Source: Kiritimatiellota bacterium B12222
Lineage (GTDB): Bacteria; Verrucomicrobiota; Kiritimatiellia; SS1-B-03-39; UBA6053
Assembly (NCBI GenBank): GCA_029719485.1
Contig: CP120722.1
Location: forward strand, 310,001 to 374,000
Direction of reading: 5' to 3'
Length of the DNA: 64,000 nt
Of the stretch, positions 17,539 to 25,884 are shown one piece after another. Below the pieces are notes generated by a model that was not told where the DNA came from, did no database searches, and saw only the letters and a list, made by a program, of their open reading frames with translations. The translations under genes were made by a program, and so were the position numbers. The stretch's first letter is position 1. Every line of letters begins with the position of its first letter.

Positions 17539-17958
17539 CTACCGTCGATCAAACTTCAGCCCCACAGCACAGAGAGCCAGCCACAAAATATTGATCCATA
17601 CATCCGCCCAGGTCATAAGGGCGCCTGATCCACTACAGCCACATGAAATCGCGATCCCCCGCTGCAACACAGAAATCTTCGCCACCGTAAACACCAACAG
17701 CAACAAGGTAATCCAACACCAAGCCGCTTTACGAAAAGGAGGTGTAATCCACAGGGCAAGCCCACACCAAAGCTCCAACCATGCCAAAGTCACCGCCAGG
17801 GGAATGATCACAGGTTCCGGTAACAGTTGGTAGCCCTGCACCGCAGTCGCAAAAGCCTCAAGATCGACAACCTTCACCCCGCCACTATACAAAAACAAAG
17901 CGGATATCACTCCGCGTGGCGCCCGGCGCATCCATGAAGACAGAGCCTTATTCATCAT
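17539..17958 (-). CDS. MauE/DoxX-like redox-associated membrane protein
   Basis: 139 residues with four likely membrane helices. The layout and a CGCSG motif near residue 110 (AISCGCSGSG) match the MauE-type DoxX relatives, membrane proteins thought to pass reducing equivalents for disulfide chemistry outside the cytoplasm. The ATG at 17958 has GGAGGG five bases upstream; the frame is open further upstream only inside the rhodanese gene. It overlaps the end of the rhodanese gene by 11 bases, so the pair is translationally coupled. Confidence 0.8.
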   Translation of the reverse strand: MMNKALSSWMRRAPRGVISALFLYSGGVKVVDLEAFATAVQGYQLLPEPVIIPLAVTLAWLELWCGLALWITPPFRKAAWCWITLLLLVFTVAKISVLQRGIAISCGCSGSGALMTWADVWINILWLALCAVGLKFDRR

Positions 17959-18415
17959 ACCAGCCCTCCATGCCATCCACATATAACATGGCCCCATAAA
18001 ACCCAATTTCCTGCATCCGCTCAATCAAACGCAGGCCATCATCACAAAAAGGCCCTGTACAATAGACGACCACCGGCCCCCCTTCACTCAAGAGAGGAAG
18101 CACCTCAGGAAAGGACTCTTCAAAAAACTGAATAGAAACTGACTTTGCCGTAGGAATATGTGATTTTTCATATTCAGAAGGTAAACGCGCATCCAAAATC
18201 AAATAAGCCCCTGAAGCCACCATCTCTTTCATTTGCGCCGTATCAACCGTCTCTATTCCCCTGTCCTCCGCCTGAAGCGCCACATCAAAGGCCTTCACAT
18301 CTGAGGACAGAACCACCTTCCCACTCAACCCTCCACTCAAGACAGCAGAAAGCACCGCCACCACGAGCAGCGTCGTCATTCCCATAAAAGTTGTGTGTAG
18401 AGCTTCTTTCATCAC
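17948..18415 (-). CDS. Membrane-anchored rhodanese domain protein
   Basis: 155 residues. An N-terminal membrane segment (LLVVAVLSAVLSGGLSG) is followed by one rhodanese domain from about residue 55 (ILDARLPSEYEKSHIPTAKS) with the active-site loop YCTGPFCDDG, whose first cysteine is the expected persulfide carrier. A second cysteine four residues on is unusual enough to suggest a CxxxC redox pair. Its coupling to a MauE-like membrane protein points to thiol or sulfur transfer at the outer face of the inner membrane. Inference from domains and context. Confidence 0.85.
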   Translation of the reverse strand: MMKEALHTTFMGMTTLLVVAVLSAVLSGGLSGKVVLSSDVKAFDVALQAEDRGIETVDTAQMKEMVASGAYLILDARLPSEYEKSHIPTAKSVSIQFFEESFPEVLPLLSEGGPVVVYCTGPFCDDGLRLIERMQEIGFYGAMLYVDGMEGWYDE

Positions 18416-18474
18416 TTGCCAAAAAAAGGTAACAGCGTAGACTCAAAACGCAACCCAGTTATAGGAGATCTCCC

Positions 18475-18948
18475 ATGTCAATAGAAGCAGGTCAACCCGC
18501 CCCCGATTTCAGTTTACCCGATGCCACCGGCACCATCCACAGCCTCAAACAATACCAAGGCAAAACGGTCGTACTCTATTTTTATCCAAAAGATGACACC
18601 CCCGGCTGCACCAAAGAGGCCTGCAGCTTTCGCGATCTGAGCGAAGACTTTGCCCAACAAGATGTGGTGGTACTCGGCGTAAGTCCCGACGGCGCGGAAG
18701 ATCACCAAGCCTTCACCCAAAAATTTAAACTCCCCTTTCCCCTGCTGTCAGATGAAAATCACAACGTGATGAGCGCCTACGGTGCCTACGGAGAAAAAAT
18801 GATGTACGGCAAAGTCAAAATTGGCGTCATTCGCTCTACCACCATCATCGGCCCCGATGGCACGGTCTTAAAACATTGGAAAAAAGTTCCTAAAGCCGAA
18901 GCCCATCCCGCAAAAGTTTTGGAGTTCATCTCCACGCTCTCCAAGTGA
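18475..18948 (+). CDS. bcp: Thiol peroxidase of the Bcp/PrxQ family
   Basis: 157 residues, a full-length peroxiredoxin. The peroxidatic cysteine lies in DDTPGCTKEACSFRD (near residue 44), with the resolving cysteine five residues later, the PrxQ alpha-2 pattern. It reduces peroxides and lipid hydroperoxides using thioredoxin. GGAGATCT precedes the ATG by a few bases. Its stop overlaps the next gene as GTGA. Confidence 0.95.
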   Translation: MSIEAGQPAPDFSLPDATGTIHSLKQYQGKTVVLYFYPKDDTPGCTKEACSFRDLSEDFAQQDVVVLGVSPDGAEDHQAFTQKFKLPFPLLSDENHNVMSAYGAYGEKMMYGKVKIGVIRSTTIIGPDGTVLKHWKKVPKAEAHPAKVLEFISTLSK

Positions 18949-19742
18949 AAGCCGATAATGTCCCTGCCTTAAGTCGCTTGCACGGTGTAGAACGCCGCCA
19001 AGCGCTTGAGTGGAATTATCATCGCTTCAATCATGCCCACTTCCGGTCTTCCGACCCCCTGCAATTTGTATGGGATTATCACAGTCCTGCAGACCGCGAA
19101 GTGGCCGCTTGGGCCGCCTCAGCCTTGGCCTACGGACGCGTAGCTGCCATCCAAAACGCCCTCAAAGACCTCCATCAACGCTGGCAGGGTCAACCCGCCC
19201 TCTTCCTCAGCCAGGCCTCAAAAAAAGAACAACAACAGGCCTTAAAAGGATTTGTGTACCGCTGGACTCGTGCCCCGCACTTACTTGCACATTTACGAGG
19301 TTGGCAGCATGTGCATTCCACAGAGCCCATGTGGCAACGGCTCAAGACTTCCGACTGTCGGAACTATCGGGAAGCCCTCATTCCGATCCTCGGAGAACTA
19401 CGTGAAGCCGAAGGCGACCCCGGACATTTATGCCCTGACCCTTCAGCAAACAGTGCCTGCAAACGTTTGGCCATGTGGCTACGATGGATGGTGCGAAAGG
19501 ATGAGATCGATCCGGGCTTGTGGTCGGAACACCTCGATCCTGCCAAACTGTGGGTTCCCTTGGATACACATATGTTTCGTATCGCCAAACAATTGCGCTT
19601 AACCCAGCGTAAAGCGCCCGACGCCGAAGCAGCCCGACGCATTACCGCAGCCTTTGGCCGCATCTGCCCCCAAGACCCTGTGCGCTATGACTTCGCCATC
19701 ACCCGCATGGGCATGGCAGTAGCGGATGCGCCGCGTGAGTAG
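18945..19742 (+). CDS. TIGR02757-family (DUF2400) protein
   Basis: 265 residues. It matches the conserved bacterial family TIGR02757: DPLQFVWDYHSPADREVAAW, ASALAYGRVAAIQNAL, and near the C-terminus WVPLDTHMFRIAKQL and PVRYDFAITRMGM. No biochemical role is established to my knowledge; the overall helical layout and the late DTHMFRIA motif recall helix-hairpin-helix DNA glycosylases, which is only a suggestion. It starts with GTG overlapping the bcp stop, so the two are coupled. Its TAG stop is immediately joined to an intergenic repeat. Confidence 0.88.
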   Translation: MKADNVPALSRLHGVERRQALEWNYHRFNHAHFRSSDPLQFVWDYHSPADREVAAWAASALAYGRVAAIQNALKDLHQRWQGQPALFLSQASKKEQQQALKGFVYRWTRAPHLLAHLRGWQHVHSTEPMWQRLKTSDCRNYREALIPILGELREAEGDPGHLCPDPSANSACKRLAMWLRWMVRKDEIDPGLWSEHLDPAKLWVPLDTHMFRIAKQLRLTQRKAPDAEAARRITAAFGRICPQDPVRYDFAITRMGMAVADAPRE

Positions 19743-19873
19743 TCAGTAGTCAATGGTCATTTGTCAATGGTATCCGTTTCAGAGCCCCGCCCTCCGTCTT
19801 GACGGCAATACATGGAGCGAGGACATCCCTGTCCGATTCACCCTACCACTGACCCATAACTCGGCGAAAGCCG
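19741..19873. repeat. Intergenic repeat of the TCAGTAGTCA / CGGCGAAGCCG type, copy 2
   Basis: Starts with AGTCAGTAGTCAA (19741-19753), overlapping the stop of the preceding gene, continues with ATGGTCATTTGTCAATGG, and ends in TGACCCATAACTCGGCGAAA plus GCCG (19850-19873). The middle about 80 bases differ from copy 1. Confidence 0.7.
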
Positions 19874-19888
19874 ATACTGACCACTGAC

Positions 19889-20992
19889 CTACAGTCTTCC
19901 CAACAGAATCATCAACATCCGACGCACGGGTTCCGCAGCACCCCACAACAATTGATCACCCACCGTGAAGCAGGTGATATACTCAGGGCCAATCACTGTT
20001 TTCCGCAAACGTCCAACTGGGACATGTAAATGTCCCGAGACGGCGGCAGGCGTGAGTTGCGCCAACGTTTCTTCTTTGCGGTTAGGCACCAAACGCACCC
20101 ATTCGTTGGCATCAGCAATCAAGCGTTCAATTTCAGCCAAGGGGAGATCTTTTTTCAATTTAAGAGTCAAGGCCTGACTGTGACAACGCATGGCGCCCAC
20201 ACGAACACATTGACCATCCACTCGAATCGGATCAGCTTCGGTCCCTAAAATGCGATTGGTCTCTACCATCCCTTTCCACTCTTCGCGGGTACGACCGCAA
20301 TCCAAAGCAGAATCGATCCAAGGAATCAAACTGGCAGCCAAAGGGGCACCAAACTGATCGATCGGCAAACTGCCATCATTCAATTTTGCACTGATTAAGC
20401 GATCAAGTTCCAAGACTTCAGATGCAGGATCAGCAGCCAGTTCACGTCCAGCACTACCCACATCAGCCATTTGCATGACCAATTCTTTCATGTTTTTTGC
20501 GCCGGCACCAGAGGCAGATTGATAAGTCATGGCGGTCATCCATTCCACTAAACCGGCATCAAACAATCCCTGCAAGCCCATGAGCATCAAAGAAACCGTA
20601 CAGTTTCCACCAATAAAATCTTTGATTCCTTTTTCCAGCCCCTGATCAATCAGTTTCCGATTCACCGGATCAAGCACCACGATGCTGTCCTCAGACATCC
20701 GCAAAGCACTGGCCGCATCAACCCAATAGCCCTGCCATCCTGCAGCGCGTAAGCCGGGATGAATCGCTTTGGTATAGTCTCCACCCTGACAGGAAACCAA
20801 AATATCCATCTCCATGAGCGCAGTCACATCTTTGGCATCACGCAAAGGTTGTTCATCAGGACCCGCTTGTCCCACTTGAGAGGTGGTAAAAAATACCGCA
20901 TCCAAACCATCAAAATCATTTTCCTGACGCATACGTTCCATCAACACAGAACCAACCATGCCACGCCATCCGATAAAGCCTACTTTTTTCAT
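19889..20992 (-). CDS. asd: Aspartate-semialdehyde dehydrogenase
   Basis: 367 residues, of the E. coli type. It reduces aspartyl phosphate to aspartate semialdehyde for lysine, methionine, threonine and diaminopimelate synthesis. The NADP-binding N-terminus (KKVGFIGWRGMVGSVLMERM), the catalytic cysteine in FIGGNCTVSLM near residue 133, and the QSASGAGAKNM segment are all present. The gene is monocistronic and lies apart from other amino-acid genes. Confidence 0.96.
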   Translation of the reverse strand: MKKVGFIGWRGMVGSVLMERMRQENDFDGLDAVFFTTSQVGQAGPDEQPLRDAKDVTALMEMDILVSCQGGDYTKAIHPGLRAAGWQGYWVDAASALRMSEDSIVVLDPVNRKLIDQGLEKGIKDFIGGNCTVSLMLMGLQGLFDAGLVEWMTAMTYQSASGAGAKNMKELVMQMADVGSAGRELAADPASEVLELDRLISAKLNDGSLPIDQFGAPLAASLIPWIDSALDCGRTREEWKGMVETNRILGTEADPIRVDGQCVRVGAMRCHSQALTLKLKKDLPLAEIERLIADANEWVRLVPNRKEETLAQLTPAAVSGHLHVPVGRLRKTVIGPEYITCFTVGDQLLWGAAEPVRRMLMILLGRL

Positions 20993-21021
20993 GAGAACAT
21001 CCTAAAGGGTATAAAAATGGA

Positions 21022-21046
21022 GCGGCCCTTAACATTTAAGGACCGC
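21022..21046. promoter_or_regulatory. Inverted repeat upstream of asd
   Basis: GCGGcCCTTAA and TTAAGGaCCGC form an almost perfect inverted repeat 30 bases before the asd start. It could be an operator or an mRNA hairpin; no matching copy was seen in the window. Confidence 0.45.
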
Positions 21047-21057
21047 GTTGGCAAGTA

Positions 21058-21082
21058 GAAGCCCCGCGGACGCGGGGGCTTC
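21058..21082. terminator. Hairpin after dps, weak terminator
   Basis: GAAGCCCC-GCG and CGC-GGGGGCTTC form a GC-rich stem 16 bases after the dps stop, but no T run follows in either direction, so termination is uncertain. Confidence 0.45.
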
Positions 21083-21097
21083 AGGTAATCTCAAAGT

Positions 21098-21547
21098 TCA
21101 ACCTTCGAGAAAACTATCCAGCATCCACAACGTTTTTTCGTGAACCTGAAGCCGGGCAATCATCAGGTCTTCGGTTTGATTATCTCCAGCATCTCCCGCT
21201 TGTTCACGGGCCGTATGAAGATCGGCGACCAAATTTCTGTTCAGATCACAGAGGTGTTTCACCATCTCAGCTGCAGAGGCATCTTCTTTGAGCTCTGCGG
21301 TGCCCGCAAGAGCGGCCAAATTGGCAAGTCCGCCTGGCGCCAGTGCACCGAGTGCCCGCACCCGTTCGGCTATGTCATCAATTGCAGTAAACAATTCGGT
21401 GTATTGCTCTTCGAAAGCTTGGTGTAAGGAAAAAAACGAGGGACCTCGCACATTCCAGTGACAAAGATGCGTCTGCCCCATCAGGGCATAGCTATCTGCA
21501 ACCACTTTACGGAGGGAAATTACTACTTGATCATCATTAGTCGACAT
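21098..21547 (-). CDS. dps: Dps-family ferritin-like DNA-protection protein
   Basis: 149 residues, the family length. Dps dodecamers oxidise and store iron and shield DNA. Ferroxidase residues are visible in QTHLCHWNVRGPSFFSLHQA (His) and DDIAERVRALG (Asp, Glu). The N-terminus is short, without the lysine-rich DNA-binding tail of E. coli Dps. GGAG lies eight bases before the ATG. Its neighbours are not related in function. Confidence 0.93.
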   Translation of the reverse strand: MSTNDDQVVISLRKVVADSYALMGQTHLCHWNVRGPSFFSLHQAFEEQYTELFTAIDDIAERVRALGALAPGGLANLAALAGTAELKEDASAAEMVKHLCDLNRNLVADLHTAREQAGDAGDNQTEDLMIARLQVHEKTLWMLDSFLEG

Positions 21548-21641
21548 GAACAGACTCCTACTTTATTTGTTTTGAAGGAAGAGACTTTACTCTACTTCTT
21601 CAAAAAAATCAAATGGGAGCCTCTCACGAGACGGGATGCGT

Positions 21642-22274
21642 TTAAATCCGTTCGCGAACAGACATGGCAATGATGTTCTGCCCATCGAGATTGGGATGCA
21701 AACCATCTGGGAAAAGATCTTCACTGTCCATGCCGAATTCCTGATTGACCGGAACGACCGCAACCCCTTCAGCACTGGAAGCCGTCGTTACACCGGCATT
21801 CACAATATCCACCTTTCCATTGTAAATCGAACGCGATCCATACATGTAAGGCACATTACAGACCAACACTTTATTCACACCAGCATTTTTGCAGGTTTGA
21901 ATCGTGGACTGTAAATCACTTTCGTAGAAAGCGGTACTACTGGTAATGGCATTATTTGAGCCGTAAAAGATCACCACTGTATCTGGATTATATTGGGTGA
22001 TCAAACTACCAATCTTCGCCCGACCATCGACCATTTTAGCCCCTCCAACCGCTTTGTTAATCACGGTCCATTCCGGCACCATGCCGGCCATCAGGGTAGG
22101 CCACGGAGGAACACCTGGATAATTGTAATCCCCGGAAATACTGTCGCCAATCACCAAAACCGTTTGCGGACCCGTTGATCCACCATCACTACCTCCACCC
22201 GAATCACAGGCAGCCAATGCCAAGGTAAGTCCCAGCAAAAGGATTGATTTGAAAATAGAAAATGATTTCAACAT
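21642..22274 (-). CDS. SGNH-hydrolase lipoprotein
   Basis: 210 residues. The signal peptide ends in a lipobox LALAAC, so the mature protein should be lipid-anchored. SGNH blocks are clear: VIGDSISGDY (Ser), AVGGAK (Gly), YGSNNAI (Asn) and DGLHPNLDG (Asp/His). It probably removes acyl or acetyl groups from a glycan or lipid. The ATG at 22274 has GGAG seven bases upstream; an in-frame upstream start at 22319 would break the signal peptide. A Gly/Ser-rich spacer follows the lipidated cysteine. Confidence 0.88.
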   Translation of the reverse strand: MLKSFSIFKSILLLGLTLALAACDSGGGSDGGSTGPQTVLVIGDSISGDYNYPGVPPWPTLMAGMVPEWTVINKAVGGAKMVDGRAKIGSLITQYNPDTVVIFYGSNNAITSSTAFYESDLQSTIQTCKNAGVNKVLVCNVPYMYGSRSIYNGKVDIVNAGVTTASSAEGVAVVPVNQEFGMDSEDLFPDGLHPNLDGQNIIAMSVRERI

Positions 22275-22362
22275 GATGAGCTCCAAATAAACGGCGAATT
22301 TTAAAAAAATGTGTCTCACCTATAACGGGGGTTTTAAAAAGTGGCAATCATATAGTGAATGC

Positions 22363-22756
22363 CTATTCTGAAACAGATGGGGAACTCTTCCGCTTCCGTT
22401 TTTCAGTCAATCCCCCCAACAGGGTATGAATCACCGAAATCACCAAGAGGGTGAGAATCGTAAATCAAATCATCCCGCCCACGGCCATATGACCAGGTCC
22501 TCTTGATTGAAACTATTCAGATTCATCGACAAAATCCGTAAGCCTTTTCAGGCATCGTTACCGCAGAAGCAGACAGATCTAGCGCATAAATGCTCCCCTC
22601 ATACAACCTGATTGCCCCAAAAAGAAACCACGCCAACCCCTAGAGCAAGCTACCCGCATCTAATAAGGCCCCAAAAAAACCATAACTGTCAGCAGAAAAT
22701 TCAAAAAGCCCATCACCTCTCCGGCACAAACAAATACGCCTCTGCATTTCCTTCAT
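22363..22756 (-). pseudogene. Decayed membrane-protein gene
   Basis: Reading the minus strand in pieces gives membrane-protein-like sequence broken by in-frame stops and frameshifts. One frame from 22756 reads a short N-terminus, then GALLDAGSLL, a TAG, then LAWFLFGAIRLYEGSIYALD to a TGA. Another frame ends the region with FTILTLLVISVIHTLLGGLT, then a lysine/arginine-rich tail, to a stop at 22363. Together they suggest a protein of about 120-130 residues with two or three membrane helices and one soluble loop. The parent family is not recognised. It fills an otherwise empty 550-base gap between the SGNH gene and the arsR operator. Confidence 0.55.
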
Positions 22757-22796
22757 CCCCCTTTCCATAAAAAAAATCTATTTCTTATTTGAATCT

Positions 22797-22819
22797 ATCG
22801 TATATCGCCGATATACGAT
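22797..22819 (+). promoter_or_regulatory. ArsR-type operator
   Basis: A perfect inverted repeat: ATCGTATATCG, one central C, CGATATACGAT. It ends five bases before the arsR ATG, so it must overlap the promoter or transcription start, and little room is left for a ribosome binding site (none is visible). This fits tight autorepression by the ArsR protein. Confidence 0.85.
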
Positions 22820-22824
22820 GAAAC

Positions 22825-23145
22825 ATGACTACAACACGACTCGACTTATTTTCAGAAGACCATGTGGCTTTGGCGGCCTTCGCCTCCGCACTTTCTCATC
22901 CCGCACGAATTATGATGGTTACCCTCCTTCAGCAACGGGAATGGGTCGCTTGTGGAGACATCGTCGAACACATTCCCTTGGCTCAAGCCACAGTTTCCCA
23001 ACACCTTAAAGTATTGGTGGACGTGGGACTTCTTTCCCAACGCCGCGAAAAAAAGAAAATGCTCTACCACCTTAATTGTGAAAAAATGAAAAGTTTTTGT
23101 CACCATTTCCAATGTACCCTCGGAACCCAAACCCCTGAATCCTAA
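22825..23145 (+). CDS. ArsR-family repressor, probable sulfur sensor
   Basis: 106 residues. A winged helix-turn-helix (SHPARIMMVTLLQQREWVAC, IPLAQATVSQHLKVLVDVGL) of the ArsR/SmtB family. Cysteines are at 43, 85, 92 and 97. The first lies just after the second helix and the others in the last helix, close to where persulfide-sensing relatives (SqrR, BigR) place their two reactive cysteines. A metal-binding role through the C-terminal cysteines cannot be excluded. The next gene starts seven bases later, so the two form one operon; the downstream enzyme handles sulfane sulfur, favouring a persulfide signal. This is inference. Confidence 0.9.
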   Translation: MTTTRLDLFSEDHVALAAFASALSHPARIMMVTLLQQREWVACGDIVEHIPLAQATVSQHLKVLVDVGLLSQRREKKKMLYHLNCEKMKSFCHHFQCTLGTQTPES

Positions 23146-23151
23146 TCACCT

Positions 23152-25581
23152 ATGAACATAGATTCCTCCCCTCTTCGTATTGTAATCGTTGGCGCCGTCG
23201 CCGGAGGCGCGTCAGCCGCCGCCCGCGCACGTCGCTTAGATGAAACCGCCGACATCACCCTCATTGAACGTGGCCCTGATGTTTCTTTTGCCAACTGCGG
23301 TCTACCCTACCACATTGGTGGCGAAATCAGTGATCGCAGTAAATTGGCCCTGCAAACCCCCAAATCTCTAACAGAATTGCTCAATTTAAAGGTCTTGGCC
23401 GAAACCGAAGCCCTTTCCATTGACCGGGAAGCGAAAACGCTGAAAGTAAAAAACCTTAAAGACGGGGTCGAATCCGATCTCGAATACGATAAGTTGATTC
23501 TTTCTCCCGGAGCTTCTCCCCTCACCCCTCCTTTAAAAGGAATCGATCTGCCCGGCATTTACACCCTACGTAATTTGCAGGACATGGATCGCATCAAAAC
23601 GGCCGCGGCCGACGCTAAAAAAGTGGTAGTCATTGGCGCCGGCTTTATTGGCTTGGAAATGGCCGAACAACTCGTTCACCTCAATAAAGAAGTGGCCCTC
23701 GTCGAATTGGTGGAACAAGTCTTGCCTCAAATGGATGCCGAAATGGTACGCCCCGTGCAACAAGAACTCCTGGATCACGGCGTCGACCTGATCCTCGGGG
23801 ATGGTATCAACGGATTTGAAGCACACAACGGATCCCTCAAAGCCAGTTTGAACTCGGGCAAAATCTTGGATGCCGATTTGGTGATCCTCTCCATTGGTGT
23901 ACGTCCTGAAAGTGGACTCGCCAAAGCCGCGGGGTTAACCTTGGGCGCACGAGGCCACATTCAATCCAATACCCATATGCAGACCAATGATCCCGACATC
24001 TATGCGGTTGGCGATGTGTGCGAAGGCATTGACCCCATTTTGGGCGGACCTTCGTCCGTTCCCCTCGGTGGACCCGCCAACCGACAGGGCCGTTGTGCCG
24101 CAGATCATATCATGCTTGCGGAACAAGCCCGTCCTTACCCCGGCTCCATCGGCACCGCCATTGTGCGGGTATTCGATGTCGCCGCTGGCGTCACCGGACA
24201 CTCAGAAAAACGTCTGCAACAAATGGACGTCGCCTATGAGAAAACCATCGTCACCGATTATAATCATGCCAGCTATTATCCAGGTGCCACCCTCCTGAGC
24301 GTTAAACTGCTCTGGGAAAAACAAACCGGCCGTATTCTCGGTGGACAAGTCACGGGTATTGAAGGAGTCGACAAACGACTCGACGTATTGGCCACCGCCA
24401 TCAAAGGCAAACTCACGGTCGATGATCTGGAACATATGGAACTGGCGTATGCCCCTCCCTTCGGTTCAGCCAAAGATCCCCTGAACACCGCAGGATTTTC
24501 GGCCAACAACATTCGTTCAGGACGCTACAGCCCCGCATACGATCTTCCGAACGACGGAAGCGCTCAGTTGCTAGATGTCCGACCTTCGGAAATGGCAGAA
24601 ATCAATCCTGTATCGGGTGCGATAAATATTCCTTACCCTCAACTGCGCCAGCGCATGCACGAATTGGATAAATCCAAACCTGTAATCACATTTTGCGCCA
24701 TGGGGAAAACCAGCTATTTCTCTGCCCGAATCCTCAGCCAAAACGGCTTCAATGTGAGCTCTCATATCGGAGGCATGAAAATCGAAAGACGTCCGGTTGT
24801 ACCTGAAAAAGTAAAATGTGCAGCCGTATCTGAACCCTCAGATCTCAGCCTTACCCATTTGGATACTTGCGGATTGGCCTGTCCCGGCCCCATTCTGAAA
24901 GTGAAAGCCGCCGTAGCCGACATGGCGCCTGGACAAGAACTCGAGATCCTCTCTTCGGATACCGGATTCAAAAATGACCTCCCTCCTTTTTGCGCGGCAA
25001 ATGGATTGGAATTCATCAGTGCCGTCAAAGAAAAAGGACTCATTAAAGGTCGCTTACGGAAACCGTTGACCGCAGCCCCCCCATCCACAAACACTGGATC
25101 TGCAAACAATCAGGACGCAACCTTGGTCGTGTTCTCCGGCGAACTCGATAAAGCCATGGCCGCATTGGTCATTGCCAATGGTGCGATGGCCATGGGCGGC
25201 AACGCCACCTTATTCTTCACCTTTTGGGGGCTCAATGTACTGAGAAAAGAACAGGCCCCAGCAATCGCAGACAAAACCTTTATGGACAAGATGTTTGGCT
25301 GGATGTTACCGCGTGGCGTCAATAAATTGCCTCTCTCCAACATGCATATGGCCGGAATGGGCACCAAAATGATGAAAGACCGGATGCGCGACAAAAACCT
25401 GCCCAACTTGCCCGACCTCCTGCAAACCGCTATCGACAGCGGTGCCCGCTTGGTGGCCTGCACCATGTCCATGGAAGCCATGGGTATTCGAGAAGAAGAG
25501 CTGATCGACGGGATTGAACTTGGCGGTGTCGCAGAGTTCCTTGGCGCTTCTTCAAAATCAGGAACCAACCTGTTTATCTAA
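23152..25581 (+). CDS. CoA-disulfide reductase-rhodanese-TusA-DsrE fusion
   Basis: 809 residues with four domains in order: FAD/NAD-dependent CoA-disulfide reductase (about 8-450; FAD motif IVIVGAVAGGASAA, active cysteine in SFANCGLPYHIGG at residue 49, NAD motif VVIGAGFIGLEMAE), rhodanese (about 470-545; loop FCAMGKTS, cysteine near 515), TusA-like (about 568-640; DTCGLACPGP) and DsrE/DsrE2-like (about 655-809; AMAMGGNATLFFTFWGLNVL, ACTMSMEAMG). Such proteins reduce CoA or protein persulfides and relay sulfane sulfur between cysteines. Being under a cysteine-rich ArsR repressor fits reactive-sulfur detoxification or sulfur trafficking in the cytoplasm. All expected key cysteines are kept. 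Confidence 0.94.
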   Translation: MNIDSSPLRIVIVGAVAGGASAAARARRLDETADITLIERGPDVSFANCGLPYHIGGEISDRSKLALQTPKSLTELLNLKVLAETEALSIDREAKTLKVKNLKDGVESDLEYDKLILSPGASPLTPPLKGIDLPGIYTLRNLQDMDRIKTAAADAKKVVVIGAGFIGLEMAEQLVHLNKEVALVELVEQVLPQMDAEMVRPVQQELLDHGVDLILGDGINGFEAHNGSLKASLNSGKILDADLVILSIGVRPESGLAKAAGLTLGARGHIQSNTHMQTNDPDIYAVGDVCEGIDPILGGPSSVPLGGPANRQGRCAADHIMLAEQARPYPGSIGTAIVRVFDVAAGVTGHSEKRLQQMDVAYEKTIVTDYNHASYYPGATLLSVKLLWEKQTGRILGGQVTGIEGVDKRLDVLATAIKGKLTVDDLEHMELAYAPPFGSAKDPLNTAGFSANNIRSGRYSPAYDLPNDGSAQLLDVRPSEMAEINPVSGAINIPYPQLRQRMHELDKSKPVITFCAMGKTSYFSARILSQNGFNVSSHIGGMKIERRPVVPEKVKCAAVSEPSDLSLTHLDTCGLACPGPILKVKAAVADMAPGQELEILSSDTGFKNDLPPFCAANGLEFISAVKEKGLIKGRLRKPLTAAPPSTNTGSANNQDATLVVFSGELDKAMAALVIANGAMAMGGNATLFFTFWGLNVLRKEQAPAIADKTFMDKMFGWMLPRGVNKLPLSNMHMAGMGTKMMKDRMRDKNLPNLPDLLQTAIDSGARLVACTMSMEAMGIREEELIDGIELGGVAEFLGASSKSGTNLFI

Positions 25582-25884
25582 TTCAAATCACATATCGGCA
25601 TCCCAAACCGTGGCGCACGCGCCACGCAAGGGCAGCCGACCCTCACACGGGAGATGGCAACATCTCCCGTTTTTTTGTGCGTAAAGGCACCCTCCACTCT
25701 CATCCCCCATCCCGTTCAGGGTGGCGATCGTGTGACATACTCAGACTCTGTTTGACTTATTCCATAATTTCAGTTAACTTTTTACCCGCGCCTCCTCGCA
25801 GCCCTCCATACATATTTATAACTTCACTATTTTTTAAAAACATAAAGATTCTACCTAGCATCATTTTATATTTCTCTCAATTAT
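25582..25884. other. Intergenic stretch after the sulfur operon
   Basis: About 300 bases. It holds a perfect hairpin at 25609-25626 (CGTGGCGC-ac-GCGCCACG), the terminator at 25647-25676, and then some 200 bases with no coding signal or clear promoter. Confidence 0.5.
25647..25676 (+). terminator. Intrinsic terminator of the arsR operon
   Basis: ACGGGAGATG-gcaa-CATCTCCCGT perfect ten-bp stem followed by six T. Confidence 0.92.
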
